Shown here: positions 24,696 through 33,903 of the stretch, piece after piece
Numbering within the stretch: position 1 is the first letter of the stretch
Layout of the letters: each line of letters begins with the position of its first letter
Source: an uncultured Burkholderiaceae bacterium
Lineage (GTDB): Bacteria > Pseudomonadota > Gammaproteobacteria > Burkholderiales > Burkholderiaceae_F
Assembly: GCA_944390675.1 (NCBI GenBank)
Contig: CALXQR010000004.1
Span: 1 to 64,000, forward strand
DNA: 64,000 nucleotides
Direction of reading: 5' to 3'
The notes under the pieces: model-generated
Told to the model about the DNA's origin: nothing
The model's input: the letters and a program-made list of their open reading frames with translations, nothing else
Database searches by the model: none
Made by a program: the position numbers and the translations under genes

Positions 24696-25979
24696 ATGGT
24701 GATGTTTGCGATTTTCGCCGGTGTCTTGGTTCTGCTCTTATTGGGCGTGACCACTGCCGTGACGATGGGTTTTGCCTCCATTGCCACCTTTTTGATGGCA
24801 GGAGGCGACATGGCAAGGCTTTTCCTTGTGCCTCAGCGCATGTACTCTCAAGTCTCGGGCATCACCTTAATGTCAATTCCGTTTTTCCTCCTGATGGGCA
24901 ACCTCATGAGTGTGGGCGGAATCTCGCAAAGCCTCTTTGGCTTCGGGCGCGTGTGCCTGGGGCATAAAGCAGGGGGCCTGTCGAACGCCGCCATTGTTGC
25001 TTGTATCGTGATGGCTGCGATGTCGGGTTCTGCCGCAGCTTGCGCCGCAGGCATCGGCATGATCGCAATTGCCGAGATGACAAAATCAGGCTACAACCGG
25101 GCTTTCAGCTGCGCAACGATTGCCGCCGGCGGCGCCCTAGGGCCCATCATTCCGCCCAGCATCACGCTCATTCTTTTTGCAGGATTGACGCAGACGAGCG
25201 TCAACGCTCTTTTTGCCGCGGGCACCGTGCCGGGGCTCCTTTTGGGGCTTCTTTTTATGCTTTGGTCCTCTTACGTGTGCAAAAAAGAGGGCTATACGGT
25301 AACGCCTTGCGCTTCGTGGGCCGAGCGCTGGCAAGGGTTTAAAGACGCTTTTTGGTCGCTTTTGACCCCTGTGATTGTGATCGGCGGCATGTTCGCGGGA
25401 CTATTCACCGCCACGGAAGCCGCGGCGGTCGCCTCTTTCTACGTGTTTATTCTTGGGCTATTTGTCTTTAAGACGTTAAAACTCAAAGACATCCCGTCTA
25501 TTCTTTGGAATACGGTTGAGCAGACCGCAAAAGTCATGTTTGTGATTGCGACTGCTGGCTTTTTCCAGTACGTGCTTCTTTACACACGCATTCCGCAGCA
25601 AACAATCGCTTTTGTTTCGGGCACGTTCTCGTCCGTTGCAGTGGTGCTCTTAATCATTATTGCGATACTCGTCATCATGGGGTGCTTTATGGAAGGCACG
25701 GCCATTTTGCTCATCACGGTGCCCATTTTCGTGCCGATTGCAAAAAGCTTTAACTATGATCTCATTCAATTGGGCATTGTGATGTGCATTGCATTGGCCG
25801 TGGGGGTGCTGACACCCCCTGTGGGGTTAAATCTCTACGTCATGGCATCCATCACGGGAGAAAAGGTGATGGAGATTGCCAAGCACGCGTTGGGTTACGT
25901 CCTCATCATGATTTTGGTTGCGATTGCCGTGGCGTTTATTCCGGGGCTCTCCTTGGGTCTTGCCGGTATTGTGGGGTAG
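24696..25979 (+). CDS. TRAP transporter large permease (DctM)
   Basis: A 427-residue membrane protein with about 12 TM segments. Family signatures include IPFFLLMGNLM, SGSAAACAAGIGMIAI, AAGGALGPIIPPSI, TATEAAAVASFYV and LTPPVGLNLYV. It forms the Na+-driven channel subunit working with DctP and DctQ. It lies 16 bases after dctP and 6 before the small permease. Confidence 0.93.
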   Translation: MVMFAIFAGVLVLLLLGVTTAVTMGFASIATFLMAGGDMARLFLVPQRMYSQVSGITLMSIPFFLLMGNLMSVGGISQSLFGFGRVCLGHKAGGLSNAAIVACIVMAAMSGSAAACAAGIGMIAIAEMTKSGYNRAFSCATIAAGGALGPIIPPSITLILFAGLTQTSVNALFAAGTVPGLLLGLLFMLWSSYVCKKEGYTVTPCASWAERWQGFKDAFWSLLTPVIVIGGMFAGLFTATEAAAVASFYVFILGLFVFKTLKLKDIPSILWNTVEQTAKVMFVIATAGFFQYVLLYTRIPQQTIAFVSGTFSSVAVVLLIIIAILVIMGCFMEGTAILLITVPIFVPIAKSFNYDLIQLGIVMCIALAVGVLTPPVGLNLYVMASITGEKVMEIAKHALGYVLIMILVAIAVAFIPGLSLGLAGIVG

Positions 25980-25985
25980 TGCGAA

Positions 25986-26480
25986 ATGATTGAAATTTTA
26001 AAAACCGTCGATCATTGGGTCAGCCGCCTCACGCGTCTTATTTGCACGGTGGCTTTGGGCGCCATTGTGGTGATGTTCTTAGCGAACGTCTTTGTGCGCT
26101 TTGTGCCGATTTATAACTTCACGCAAACCGATGACTGGATTCAGATCTGCCTCATTTGGATGATTTTCTTGGGTGCCCAGGAGCTTGTACGCACGAGAAA
26201 CCACTTTGTGGTTGAGGTCCTTACCGAGCGCTTGGAAGGGAAAACCGCCAAAATCTGCCGCGCGGTGGTTTGCGCGATTGAACTCATCACCTACGCGCTT
26301 ATTTGCTACTACGGCTTTGTGTGGGTGATGCGCGCGCACGCTTATATGCAGTCTATTCCCTGGATGCAGGTGAAAGTCGCCTACGCGGCTATTCCTATCA
26401 GCGCGTTTTTCATGACGTGCTATGCGCTTCGTGATTTTATCCTCGCAATTCGTGGGCGCTATGACGATTTTGAGTGTTAA
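25986..26480 (+). CDS. TRAP transporter small permease (DctQ)
   Basis: A 164-residue protein with four TM segments and the DctQ pattern (VMFLANVFVRF, DDWIQICLIWMIFLGAQELVRTRNHFVVEVL). It scaffolds the large permease. It comes last in the operon, giving the order P-M-Q instead of the commoner P-Q-M. The 200 bp after it are AT-rich with no feature I can name. Confidence 0.9.
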   Translation: MIEILKTVDHWVSRLTRLICTVALGAIVVMFLANVFVRFVPIYNFTQTDDWIQICLIWMIFLGAQELVRTRNHFVVEVLTERLEGKTAKICRAVVCAIELITYALICYYGFVWVMRAHAYMQSIPWMQVKVAYAAIPISAFFMTCYALRDFILAIRGRYDDFEC

Positions 26481-26687
26481 ACACCGCTCTTTTTGTAGTT
26501 CTTTTCCCGATTTTTCTTAAGATTGAGCTTTGATTTGTTCTCTATCTTATTGTTTTGTAAAGTAAATTAAAAATTTAAAGTTGAAAAATAAATTTTCACT
26601 ATTAGATTAAACTTGCAGATTCAGAACAACTGCGCTTCTTTCAAGCAATAGCTCGGAAATCCCTCAAGATTCTCTGAAAGGTTCTTT

Positions 26688-27560
26688 ATGTCAGAGTCGT
26701 ATTCTTTGATATCCGCGAAGGATCATTACTTGTCTCAACCCGTGGTGGCCGACTTTGTCTGTTATTTGGCGGACTATTTAAGCGGAGAGATTTTTGATCC
26801 GCCGTATCTCACGCAGACATTAAGACCCAAAGCCTGCTTTTGCTTTACGAGCCTTCAGGATGCATGGGAACAGTACATTCAAATGGCGCCTAACCATGAG
26901 TTTCAGGAAAGACTCCTTGCGGTTGAAGCACCTTTTCGCGACGCAGTGAATAAGCGTGACGATGATGCTTTAATCGAAGCGGTGAAGTTTCTCTTTAGTC
27001 CCGACAGTCTAGTGCTCAACAGCAACCTCCCGACACTTCTGGCTACAAAAGACTTAACCGAAGGTGTGGCCTACGCTTGTTCCCAATTAGGAGATGACTC
27101 GCCTGACGTGGATATTTTCGGCAGAACCTTTGGCCCCAGGATGTCGTCCTTTCATTCAAGAATTTACGCAACACTTATTCCCGGGTTTCTCACGTACGAA
27201 AGCCGCGTCTCGGCCGCGCTTTGCTACTTTATTCGGGAATTTTGCCGCGCAAGGAATTTAACACTTCCGGCAGACTTAGCCTTAGGAAGCCTTCAAGGGT
27301 GGGGTAAGAGCAAAAAAGACACCGGGCGCGATGCCTCCTGGGGGCAAAATGTTTTCCCGCGCTTGGATACGATTAAAAAGCGTCCGATGCGTGAGCGCAC
27401 CTTTGCAAGAAGTAATGTGCTCGCCACGTGGTTAGTAGGCGAAGCCATTCGTCTTGCTCTTCAAAAGCACAAAGGCGCCGAGTGGTTGGAAGGCCCGCAC
27501 CCTGTGCGCAAAATTGAAGGGGCTTTTTACATGCTGGGCGCTCAGCTTCCGCCACTTTAA
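26688..27560 (+). CDS. Hypothetical protein (290 aa)
   Basis: A soluble protein without a signal peptide or TM segment. The N-terminal half is helical and acidic (MSESYSLISAKDHYLSQPVV, ADYLSGEIFDPPYL). The C-terminal half is more basic (RDASWGQNVFPRLDTIKKRPMRERTFARSN). Base composition matches the core genes. It stands alone between the TRAP operon and a bidirectional terminator. I do not recognise the family. Confidence 0.75.
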   Translation: MSESYSLISAKDHYLSQPVVADFVCYLADYLSGEIFDPPYLTQTLRPKACFCFTSLQDAWEQYIQMAPNHEFQERLLAVEAPFRDAVNKRDDDALIEAVKFLFSPDSLVLNSNLPTLLATKDLTEGVAYACSQLGDDSPDVDIFGRTFGPRMSSFHSRIYATLIPGFLTYESRVSAALCYFIREFCRARNLTLPADLALGSLQGWGKSKKDTGRDASWGQNVFPRLDTIKKRPMRERTFARSNVLATWLVGEAIRLALQKHKGAEWLEGPHPVRKIEGAFYMLGAQLPPL

Positions 27561-27578
27561 AAAACGATTGATACAAAA

Positions 27579-27603
27579 AACGGGCAGGGGATTCCTGCCC
27601 GTT
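27579..27603. terminator. Bidirectional rho-independent terminator
   Basis: AACGGGCAGG (27579-27588) pairs with CCTGCCCGTT (27594-27603). On the minus strand the stem runs into TTTTTTG, ending the gamma-glutamyltransferase transcript. On the plus strand it closes the 290-residue gene. Confidence 0.8.
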
Positions 27604-27623
27604 AGCGCTTCCAGATGATGTGA

Positions 27624-29240
27624 TTAGAAGCAGGCGATGTGGCCGTCGGTGCGCTTTTCAGTACCCGCGCACAAGATGCCCGTTTCTTCATCGCGCAAAA
27701 TCACTTGGCCGCGGCCCATATGATAGGGATCCGGCTGCACGACAATTTCGTGGCCCATTCTCTGCAAGAGGCGAATCAAGTGGTTGGGCGTATCTTGCTC
27801 AACTTCAACCTTCTTGCCGCCGATCCATTGCCAACGCGGAGCGTCCAAGGCCTGTTGAGGATTCAAGTGGAAGTCAATCATGTTCATGATGACTTGCAAG
27901 TGAGCCTGAGGCTGCATCCAGCCGCCCATGATGCCCATCGCAGAAATCGGCTTGTCACCCTTACTGATGAAGGCCGGAATAATTGTGTGATACGGACGCT
28001 TGCCGCCTTCGTAAGCATTGGGATGCTTTTCATCGAAGCGGAAGTTTTGCGCGCGGTCATTCAGAGAAATGCCCGTGCCCGGAATCACGATGCCGGAACC
28101 GAAGCCACGGAAGTTGCTCTGAATCATGCTCACCATGTTGCCTTCGGCGTCGGCCGTGGCGAAGTACACGGTGGAGCTGTAGCGCGGATCGCCCACTTCA
28201 GGCATCAACGCCGAATCAGGCTTAATGAGTTTTCTGCGGTCATCGGCATACTTTTGGCTCAAAAGCTGTTCAGCCGTCACCAACATGTGGCTGGGTTCAG
28301 CGACATATTCCATCGTATCCACGAAGGCCAACTTCATCGCTTCGATTTGCTTATGCATCGTGTCGATCGTGTCGCGTTCGCCGAAAGTGAAGCCCTTCAA
28401 GATGTTCAAAGCCATTAACACCGTAATGCCGTGGCTGTTGGGCGGAATTTCCCAAACGTCGTAGCCGCGGTAGTCGGTCTTCAGAGGCTCAACCCATTCG
28501 GGGTGATAGGCCGCGAGGTCTTCGGCGGATAAAAAGCCGTTATGCTCTTTCATGAAAGCGTCGATCTTTTGGGCAAGCGCGCCGCGGTAGAAGGACTCAC
28601 CCTTGGTGCGGGCGATTTCACGAAGCGTTTCGGCCATGTCATGGCTCTTAAAGATGTCGCCCGGGCGCATCCAGGTGTTGTTCGGTGCAAAGGTGTCAAA
28701 CCAGCCTTTGAATTCCGGACGGTCACGGTACTTGCTGTAAATCGTCCAGGCTTCTTCCCACAAGCGGCTGATGTTGGGTGAAACCGGATAGCCGTTTTCC
28801 GCGTAGTCAATCGCAGGCTGCATCACTTCTTCCAGGGGCAGACGGCCAAAGCGTTCATGCATTGCCATCCAGCCACCCACAGCGCCCGGCACGTCAATGG
28901 GCTCAACGCCATAAGGCGGAATGCTTTCAAAGCCGCGTTCTTTCAATTTTGCAATGGAGGCAGCTTTGGGCAGAGGGCCGGAACCGTTGATGCCGTAGAG
29001 TTTGCCTTTGTACCAAATGAGCGCGAAGCAGTCAGCGCCCAAGCCGTTGCCGGTGGGTTCAACCACGGGCTGCGCGCAGGCCACGGCCACCGCCGCGTCA
29101 ATGGCGTTGCCGCCTTTCAACAAAACCTTCAGGCCCGCAGCGGCGCCCGAAGGGTTGCCCACGCAGGACATGCCGTTTTTGGCGTAGACCACGTGGCGCT
29201 TGGAAGCGTAGGGATAGTCTTGTGCGTCATACTTAAACAT
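27624..29240 (-). CDS. Gamma-glutamyltransferase family protein
   Basis: An Ntn-hydrolase of 538 residues. The family pattern is clear: GNPSGAAAGLKVLLKGGNAIDAAVA, QPVVEPTGNGLGADCFAL, then at the precursor processing site SSTVYFATADAEGNMVSMIQSN, whose threonine should become the catalytic N-terminus, and GIMGGWMQPQAHLQ. There is no signal peptide, so it is cytoplasmic, unlike classical periplasmic GGT. It likely hydrolyses gamma-glutamyl compounds taken up by a partner carrier. It lies 34 bases downstream of the membrane carrier gene, in one operon. Confidence 0.92.
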   Translation of the reverse strand: MFKYDAQDYPYASKRHVVYAKNGMSCVGNPSGAAAGLKVLLKGGNAIDAAVAVACAQPVVEPTGNGLGADCFALIWYKGKLYGINGSGPLPKAASIAKLKERGFESIPPYGVEPIDVPGAVGGWMAMHERFGRLPLEEVMQPAIDYAENGYPVSPNISRLWEEAWTIYSKYRDRPEFKGWFDTFAPNNTWMRPGDIFKSHDMAETLREIARTKGESFYRGALAQKIDAFMKEHNGFLSAEDLAAYHPEWVEPLKTDYRGYDVWEIPPNSHGITVLMALNILKGFTFGERDTIDTMHKQIEAMKLAFVDTMEYVAEPSHMLVTAEQLLSQKYADDRRKLIKPDSALMPEVGDPRYSSTVYFATADAEGNMVSMIQSNFRGFGSGIVIPGTGISLNDRAQNFRFDEKHPNAYEGGKRPYHTIIPAFISKGDKPISAMGIMGGWMQPQAHLQVIMNMIDFHLNPQQALDAPRWQWIGGKKVEVEQDTPNHLIRLLQRMGHEIVVQPDPYHMGRGQVILRDEETGILCAGTEKRTDGHIACF

Positions 29241-29274
29241 GATTCACCTCTGTCATTGACAATAAATTCTTTCC

Positions 29275-30453
29275 TTAGGGGACGATGAAGGTTTCAAACA
29301 CACCGGCAATGATCACCGAGACCGAGGTCACGGTCGTGAAACCGGCAACGAGGTACTTCGACATAATGGCATCGAGCACCACTTGTTTTTCTTCTTCATT
29401 TTCAGCCGCGGCTGTGGCTACTTCGTTGGCAATCAAGTAGGTTGCCGGGAAGCCCAAAAGCTGGGCCGCTGCCACGCCCAAAGCGACGTTTTTGTGACCT
29501 TGAATCTTCCACAAGGGGAGGATGCCGAAGCAGACATAAAGGAGCGCGAAAACGACGATAAAGACGATGACGGTGCTGTAGCCCAACACGATGAGGTCAC
29601 CCAATTCAATCTTGGCTAAACTCGGGATGATGGAAGCGAACACGGCAACGTTAAAGATACCGCCCGACTTGGCTTGAGCAAGAATGTTTTTCGGCACAAG
29701 ACCGGTTGTAGCCATGATGGCGCCCAAAATCAAGCACCAAATGGTGTAGCTCAAGCCCGTCATCTGACCGATGCACCAAGCCACCCAAGAGAAGAACGCT
29801 GTGATGCCTAAGCACACGAACTGACCGTAGAACTTTTTGTGCGTGTCAAAGAACGTGGGTTTGGGTTCTTCGCCGGCTTTGGGTTGAGCCTTATTGGGGT
29901 TCACACCCGTTTGACGGTAGACCGCCAACACTTCGCGGGCTTCTTTCAGACCAAAGTAAGAAGCAAAGGGGGTGCCGAAGAATTTTTGCACGGCGTAGAG
30001 AATCGTGCCCAAGGCAGCGGCCATTTCAAGACCGTTTTCCATGGCAGCCGACGTCATGATCTGTGTGGCCACAATGCCGCCGTTGATAATCGGAATCGCA
30101 ACGATCGTTTCGTTATAGCCGATCAGGGGAACGAGCACGAGCATGCCGATCCAGATCACTGCCATCGAAGCGCAGGCGGTGGCAACCGTGCGCCACTCAG
30201 CCATCAATTCTTTCATGTTAATCGTGGTGCCCATGCCGAAGACCACAAAGCCCACGGCCCACTTGCCGATTTGCGTAAGACCGGCCTGATTGATCACATC
30301 ATCAGGGATCCAGTCGGCCATGAAGAAGATCAGGAACAAAAGCAGGCTCACGAACACCGAGGAGACTTTTGCTTTGGTTGCGACACCCAAGAAGTCGCCG
30401 ATCGCGAAAAACGCGAGGCAGACGAAAATATAAAAAAGCATGCCTTCAAACAT
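29275..30453 (-). CDS. Multi-pass membrane carrier, possibly GltS-like
   Basis: A 392-residue integral membrane protein with about ten hydrophobic stretches (MLFYIFVCLAFFAIGDFLGV, WAVGFVVFGMGTTINMKELM, IPIINGGIVATQIMTSAAMENG). A hydrophilic loop at residues 185-210 splits it into two halves. AAAGGAA precedes the ATG. The layout recalls Na+/glutamate-type symporters, and the GGT partner would make a glutamate or gamma-glutamyl substrate sensible. I cannot assign the exact family from memory. Confidence 0.65.
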   Translation of the reverse strand: MFEGMLFYIFVCLAFFAIGDFLGVATKAKVSSVFVSLLLFLIFFMADWIPDDVINQAGLTQIGKWAVGFVVFGMGTTINMKELMAEWRTVATACASMAVIWIGMLVLVPLIGYNETIVAIPIINGGIVATQIMTSAAMENGLEMAAALGTILYAVQKFFGTPFASYFGLKEAREVLAVYRQTGVNPNKAQPKAGEEPKPTFFDTHKKFYGQFVCLGITAFFSWVAWCIGQMTGLSYTIWCLILGAIMATTGLVPKNILAQAKSGGIFNVAVFASIIPSLAKIELGDLIVLGYSTVIVFIVVFALLYVCFGILPLWKIQGHKNVALGVAAAQLLGFPATYLIANEVATAAAENEEEKQVVLDAIMSKYLVAGFTTVTSVSVIIAGVFETFIVP

Positions 30454-30603
30454 GGGTAATTCCTTTCAGAATAGTTTGTTTGTCTTCACGGGAAGAAGTC
30501 CCATTTTGCCCATCGTACCGAAGTGTCTTTGGACAACAAATAAGGAGAATTCCCAGTTATAGGCAAAAGTATTTAGATGGGGGAGATGTTTTAGAGAAGA
30601 GAA

Positions 30604-30623
30604 AGCCCGCGCGATGGCGGGCT
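30604..30623 (-). terminator. Terminator of the Lys/Ala-rich membrane protein gene
   Basis: AGCCCGC (30604-30610) pairs with GCGGGCT (30617-30623) around GCGATG. On the minus strand TTTCTCTTC follows. Confidence 0.6.
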
Positions 30624-30647
30624 CTCTAATGGACTTTTCGAGCGCTC

Positions 30648-31364
30648 TTAATGGGTTTCGCCTGTGGGTTTATCCGTAGCAGCCTTTGTCGCAGCGGCGC
30701 GCTTGGTGCCATTTTGACGAGGTTTGCGGCTCGGGCGTTTTGTCGAACGCGGCTTGCGCGTTGCTGACTTCTTGGCAGGAGCCTTCGATTCTTCAGCGCC
30801 AGCAGGTGCCGGCTCTGCCGCCTCATTATTAACTTGAGCGACAGCCTTATTTTCCGTTTGCGCTTTAGCGACGCGCGGTTTGCGGGGCGCAGGTTTCTTA
30901 GCTTTGGCGGGCTTTGCGGCCGTTTGAGCGGCAGGGGTCTGCGCTTCTTCAGCAGCTTCGGGTGCCGGGCGTGAGATAGGCGCCGTTTGGCGCGTGCGGG
31001 GGCGTCTCGGTTTGGGAGCCGTCTTTTGTTTAGCCGCCGCTTCACGCTTGCGGTGCGCTTCTTTTTGCTCAGGCGTTCTTTCGTCCGTTAAAAGAAGCAC
31101 TTGTTCTTCCACGGTTTCGGTACTGCGGGCAATATAGAAGATAACTGCCGCGGCGACTGCGACAAGCAAAATCCAAATGGAATCGGTGGGCATTAAGAAA
31201 CCGATAATAAAGAAAATGAGCGCAGCCCAAAGCGCCCACTGCCAAGGCACGCGGTTTTTATCCATGCGTCCCTTTTTGCTCTTAAGAGTCTTGAGACCGA
31301 AAATGTCGCCGAACATCGCACCGTACTGCGGACCGGCGGCTTTTGTCTTTTGGGATTTTTTCAT
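30648..31364 (-). CDS. Membrane protein with Lys/Ala/Pro-rich tail
   Basis: The start at 31364 (MKKSQKTKAAG) is chosen because GGAAGAG precedes it; the frame extends to 31397. Two TM segments (about residues 38-58 and 60-80) are followed by a ~150-residue low-complexity tail rich in K, A, P and R, ending GTKRAAATKAATDKPTGETH. The tail resembles histone H1-like or nucleoid-binding sequences, suggesting contact with DNA, RNA or anionic polymers. The family is unknown. Confidence 0.65.
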   Translation of the reverse strand: MKKSQKTKAAGPQYGAMFGDIFGLKTLKSKKGRMDKNRVPWQWALWAALIFFIIGFLMPTDSIWILLVAVAAAVIFYIARSTETVEEQVLLLTDERTPEQKEAHRKREAAAKQKTAPKPRRPRTRQTAPISRPAPEAAEEAQTPAAQTAAKPAKAKKPAPRKPRVAKAQTENKAVAQVNNEAAEPAPAGAEESKAPAKKSATRKPRSTKRPSRKPRQNGTKRAAATKAATDKPTGETH

Positions 31365-31511
31365 GACATCTCTTCCAATGATCAATCCATTAGCCAATAT
31401 ATCACAGGGAGGCTGATGCGGTAAGAGTCTTGTTGCGGGGGCGGTCTTTTCTTGCGCTACAATTTCCGAATATTTTCGGATTAAAAAAGAACTTCTCGTA
31501 AGCTTTCATCG

Positions 31512-32408
31512 ATGCTCTCGTACGCCTTTGTCTTACTTCATTTGTCGATTTTGCTCGCAGGCTTTACGGGCGTCCTGGGGCGCTTGATTACGCTCAACGA
31601 AGGACTTCTCGTTTGGTATCGCGTGATGTTTGCCAGCGTCTTTTTCCTCATGTACCTCGTGGTGAAAAACGGACAAATCAAAGTCACGGTGAAAGACGCG
31701 CTTCGCATCGCCTGGGTGGGACTCCTGCTTTCGATTCATTGGCTTCTTTTTTACGGTTCCATTAAATACTCCAACGTTTCGATCGGTGTGGTGTGTTTTG
31801 CAAGCGTGGGCTTTTTCACGGCCATCCTTGATCCGGTTTTAAGTAAACGCGCTTTTTCCGTTCGAGAGGTGGCTTTCAGTCTTTTGACGATCATCGGTAT
31901 CGCGCTCATCTTTCATTTCGACACACGCTATCAGCTGGGCATCGTATTGGGGGTGCTCGCAGCGCTTGCCGCAGCCTTCTTGACGATTGAAACGCGCCGC
32001 GTGGGATCGGACTATCCCTTGATGACGTTTCTTTTCTATGAGATCGCCTCAAGCTTTGTCATCATGACAGCGATCCTTCCGATCTATTTATCGTTTTTCC
32101 CGGTGGCAACGATTGTTCCCTCTTGGTCAGACTTTTGGTACCTGATTTTCTTAGCCTCTTTCTGCACCGTGGGGATGTTCTCGCTTCAGGTGGAGGCTTT
32201 AAAGCGCTTGTCATCTTTCACGGTTAATTTGAGCTATAACCTTGAACCCGTCTACAGCATCATCCTCGCGATGATTATCTTTAATGAAGCCAAGGACTTG
32301 AACTTTTCTTTCTATGTTGGTTTAGCGCTGATCTGTGCGTCAGTCATGCTTCAAAGCTACTTTCATTGGAAGACGTATCAGAAAAGTTTTCCTTCTTCCA
32401 AGAACTAA
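31512..32408 (+). CDS. DMT-superfamily permease (EamA)
   Basis: A 298-residue, ten-TM protein with two EamA repeats (residues 5-135 and 145-290). Typical stretches are NEGLLVWYRVMFASVFFLMY, IKYSNVSIGVVCFAS and LSYNLEPVYSIILAMIIFNE. Such exporters or importers move amino acids or other small metabolites; the substrate is unknown. Confidence 0.9.
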   Translation: MLSYAFVLLHLSILLAGFTGVLGRLITLNEGLLVWYRVMFASVFFLMYLVVKNGQIKVTVKDALRIAWVGLLLSIHWLLFYGSIKYSNVSIGVVCFASVGFFTAILDPVLSKRAFSVREVAFSLLTIIGIALIFHFDTRYQLGIVLGVLAALAAAFLTIETRRVGSDYPLMTFLFYEIASSFVIMTAILPIYLSFFPVATIVPSWSDFWYLIFLASFCTVGMFSLQVEALKRLSSFTVNLSYNLEPVYSIILAMIIFNEAKDLNFSFYVGLALICASVMLQSYFHWKTYQKSFPSSKN

Positions 32409-32423
32409 CTCTCAATAGAAAAA

Positions 32424-32449
32424 CCGCCGGACTTTTGAGTGTCCGGCGG
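32424..32449. terminator. Convergent-gene terminator
   Basis: CCGCCGGAC (32424-32432) pairs perfectly with GTCCGGCGG (32441-32449). On the minus strand TTTTTCTATTG follows, serving the M20 gene; it also lies just after the EamA gene. Confidence 0.75.
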
Positions 32450-32479
32450 CCTCTTAGCTATTGCAAAAATCGGTGCTTA

Positions 32480-33778
32480 TTAGCGTGCGCGTTTTTGCAA
32501 AATGCCGTGCGTGACGTCTTTCACACCGCTTAATGCGCAGACCATGAGGAACGCCAATTGCGGGCCTTGGTAAGCATCAACGTGTTCGTAGACTTCATCC
32601 AACGTGTGCATCTTCCAGTTGCGGCCGCCCGCGCCCATGGCAAGACTCGGAATGCCCATGCTCAAGGAGACGTTATGGTCGCCCGAGGTGGAAGCGTACA
32701 TATGAAGCGGAAGGCCAAGAGCGAGAAGCCCTGCGCGGATTGCTTGGCAAACCGGGCTTTCGTAGGGCTGCTGGCCGGCCGGACGGTTGCCGATGGGGGT
32801 GACCGTCACTTTGACCTTGTTGGCATCGTCCGTGATGCCCCAGTGCGCGTTTTCTTCTTCGGCGGCCTTTTCAAAGCAAGGCAAAATCTTGTCGCGAAGC
32901 GCCATCAAAGAGGCGTTTTCGGTGCTGCGCATGTCGATATCCATGGAAGCGTGCGCGGCAATCGAATTCACCGTCGTGCCGCCCGTGACCACACCCACCG
33001 TGTAGGTGGTCTTCGGATCCTTGGGTACTTCGAGGTCGCAAAGGACTTTGCCCGTGCGCATGAGCGCGTGGATAGCAGAGGGCTGACCGAAACCAAGATA
33101 GCTGTGTCCGCCGGGGCCGTCGAAACTTACACGATAGCGCAGGCTGCCCGTTGCGCCCACAATGGCGTCGCTCGGATCGCACCAGTCAAGCGAGATAAAT
33201 GCATCCACGTCCACATTCGGATCGCGGAAAAGGTGCTTCACACCGCGAAGATCGCCTTCGCCTTCTTCGCCCACCGTTGCGACAAAGAGGATGTCGCCTT
33301 CGGTTTCAATTTTTAATTCCTGGAACATGCGAATGACTTGCAGAAGGCCTGCGAGGCCGCGCGAGTCGTCACCAATCGAAGGCGCGTAGTAGCGGTTGCC
33401 GTCGCGGCGAACCTTGAAGTTCGTGTCCTTGGCAAAAACGGTGTCCAAGTGTGCCGAAATGATGAGTTTAGTGCGAGGTTCGGGACCGACGCCGGGACGC
33501 AGACCCAGGACGTTACCCACTTCATCCATGTGCACATCCAAAAGACCGAGCTCTTTGAAACGCTCCACAAAATCTTTGCCGCGGATTTCTTCACCGAAGG
33601 GGGAGGAAGGCGTTTCGGTGATGGCGATTTGTTCTTCAAGGCACTTGGCGTCTTGATCGACAGCCAACTGCAAAGCCTTTTTGACAATCTCGGCCGCCAT
33701 CAGCGTGTCCATGACGGTCTTCGTTTCAGGAAGCAGGGGAGGAAGGCCCGGCTCCAAGTCTTTTTTAAGTGTGCTCAT
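32480..33778 (-). CDS. M20-family metallopeptidase (PepT-like)
   Basis: The 432-residue protein has the two-zinc M20 site: SAHLDTVF, APSIGDDSRGLAGLL, VGEEGEGDLRG, and a late His in NWKMHTLDE. A dimerisation domain is inserted between (GPGGHSYLGFGQPSAIH). These enzymes hydrolyse small peptides or N-acyl amino acids. It is a single gene with a terminator after it. It sits just left of an AT-rich insert on the opposite strand. Confidence 0.92.
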   Translation of the reverse strand: MSTLKKDLEPGLPPLLPETKTVMDTLMAAEIVKKALQLAVDQDAKCLEEQIAITETPSSPFGEEIRGKDFVERFKELGLLDVHMDEVGNVLGLRPGVGPEPRTKLIISAHLDTVFAKDTNFKVRRDGNRYYAPSIGDDSRGLAGLLQVIRMFQELKIETEGDILFVATVGEEGEGDLRGVKHLFRDPNVDVDAFISLDWCDPSDAIVGATGSLRYRVSFDGPGGHSYLGFGQPSAIHALMRTGKVLCDLEVPKDPKTTYTVGVVTGGTTVNSIAAHASMDIDMRSTENASLMALRDKILPCFEKAAEEENAHWGITDDANKVKVTVTPIGNRPAGQQPYESPVCQAIRAGLLALGLPLHMYASTSGDHNVSLSMGIPSLAMGAGGRNWKMHTLDEVYEHVDAYQGPQLAFLMVCALSGVKDVTHGILQKRAR

Positions 33779-33903
33779 GGGTATTTCCTTTAAGCAGTTA
33801 TTGAACTACTGAATTTTAACGCAGAGGGAATTTAACTTGTTTTCAGAAAAAGATGAGAAAAAATCACATCTAATGTAAAATGCAATTGATCAAGGAGAAG
33901 AAG

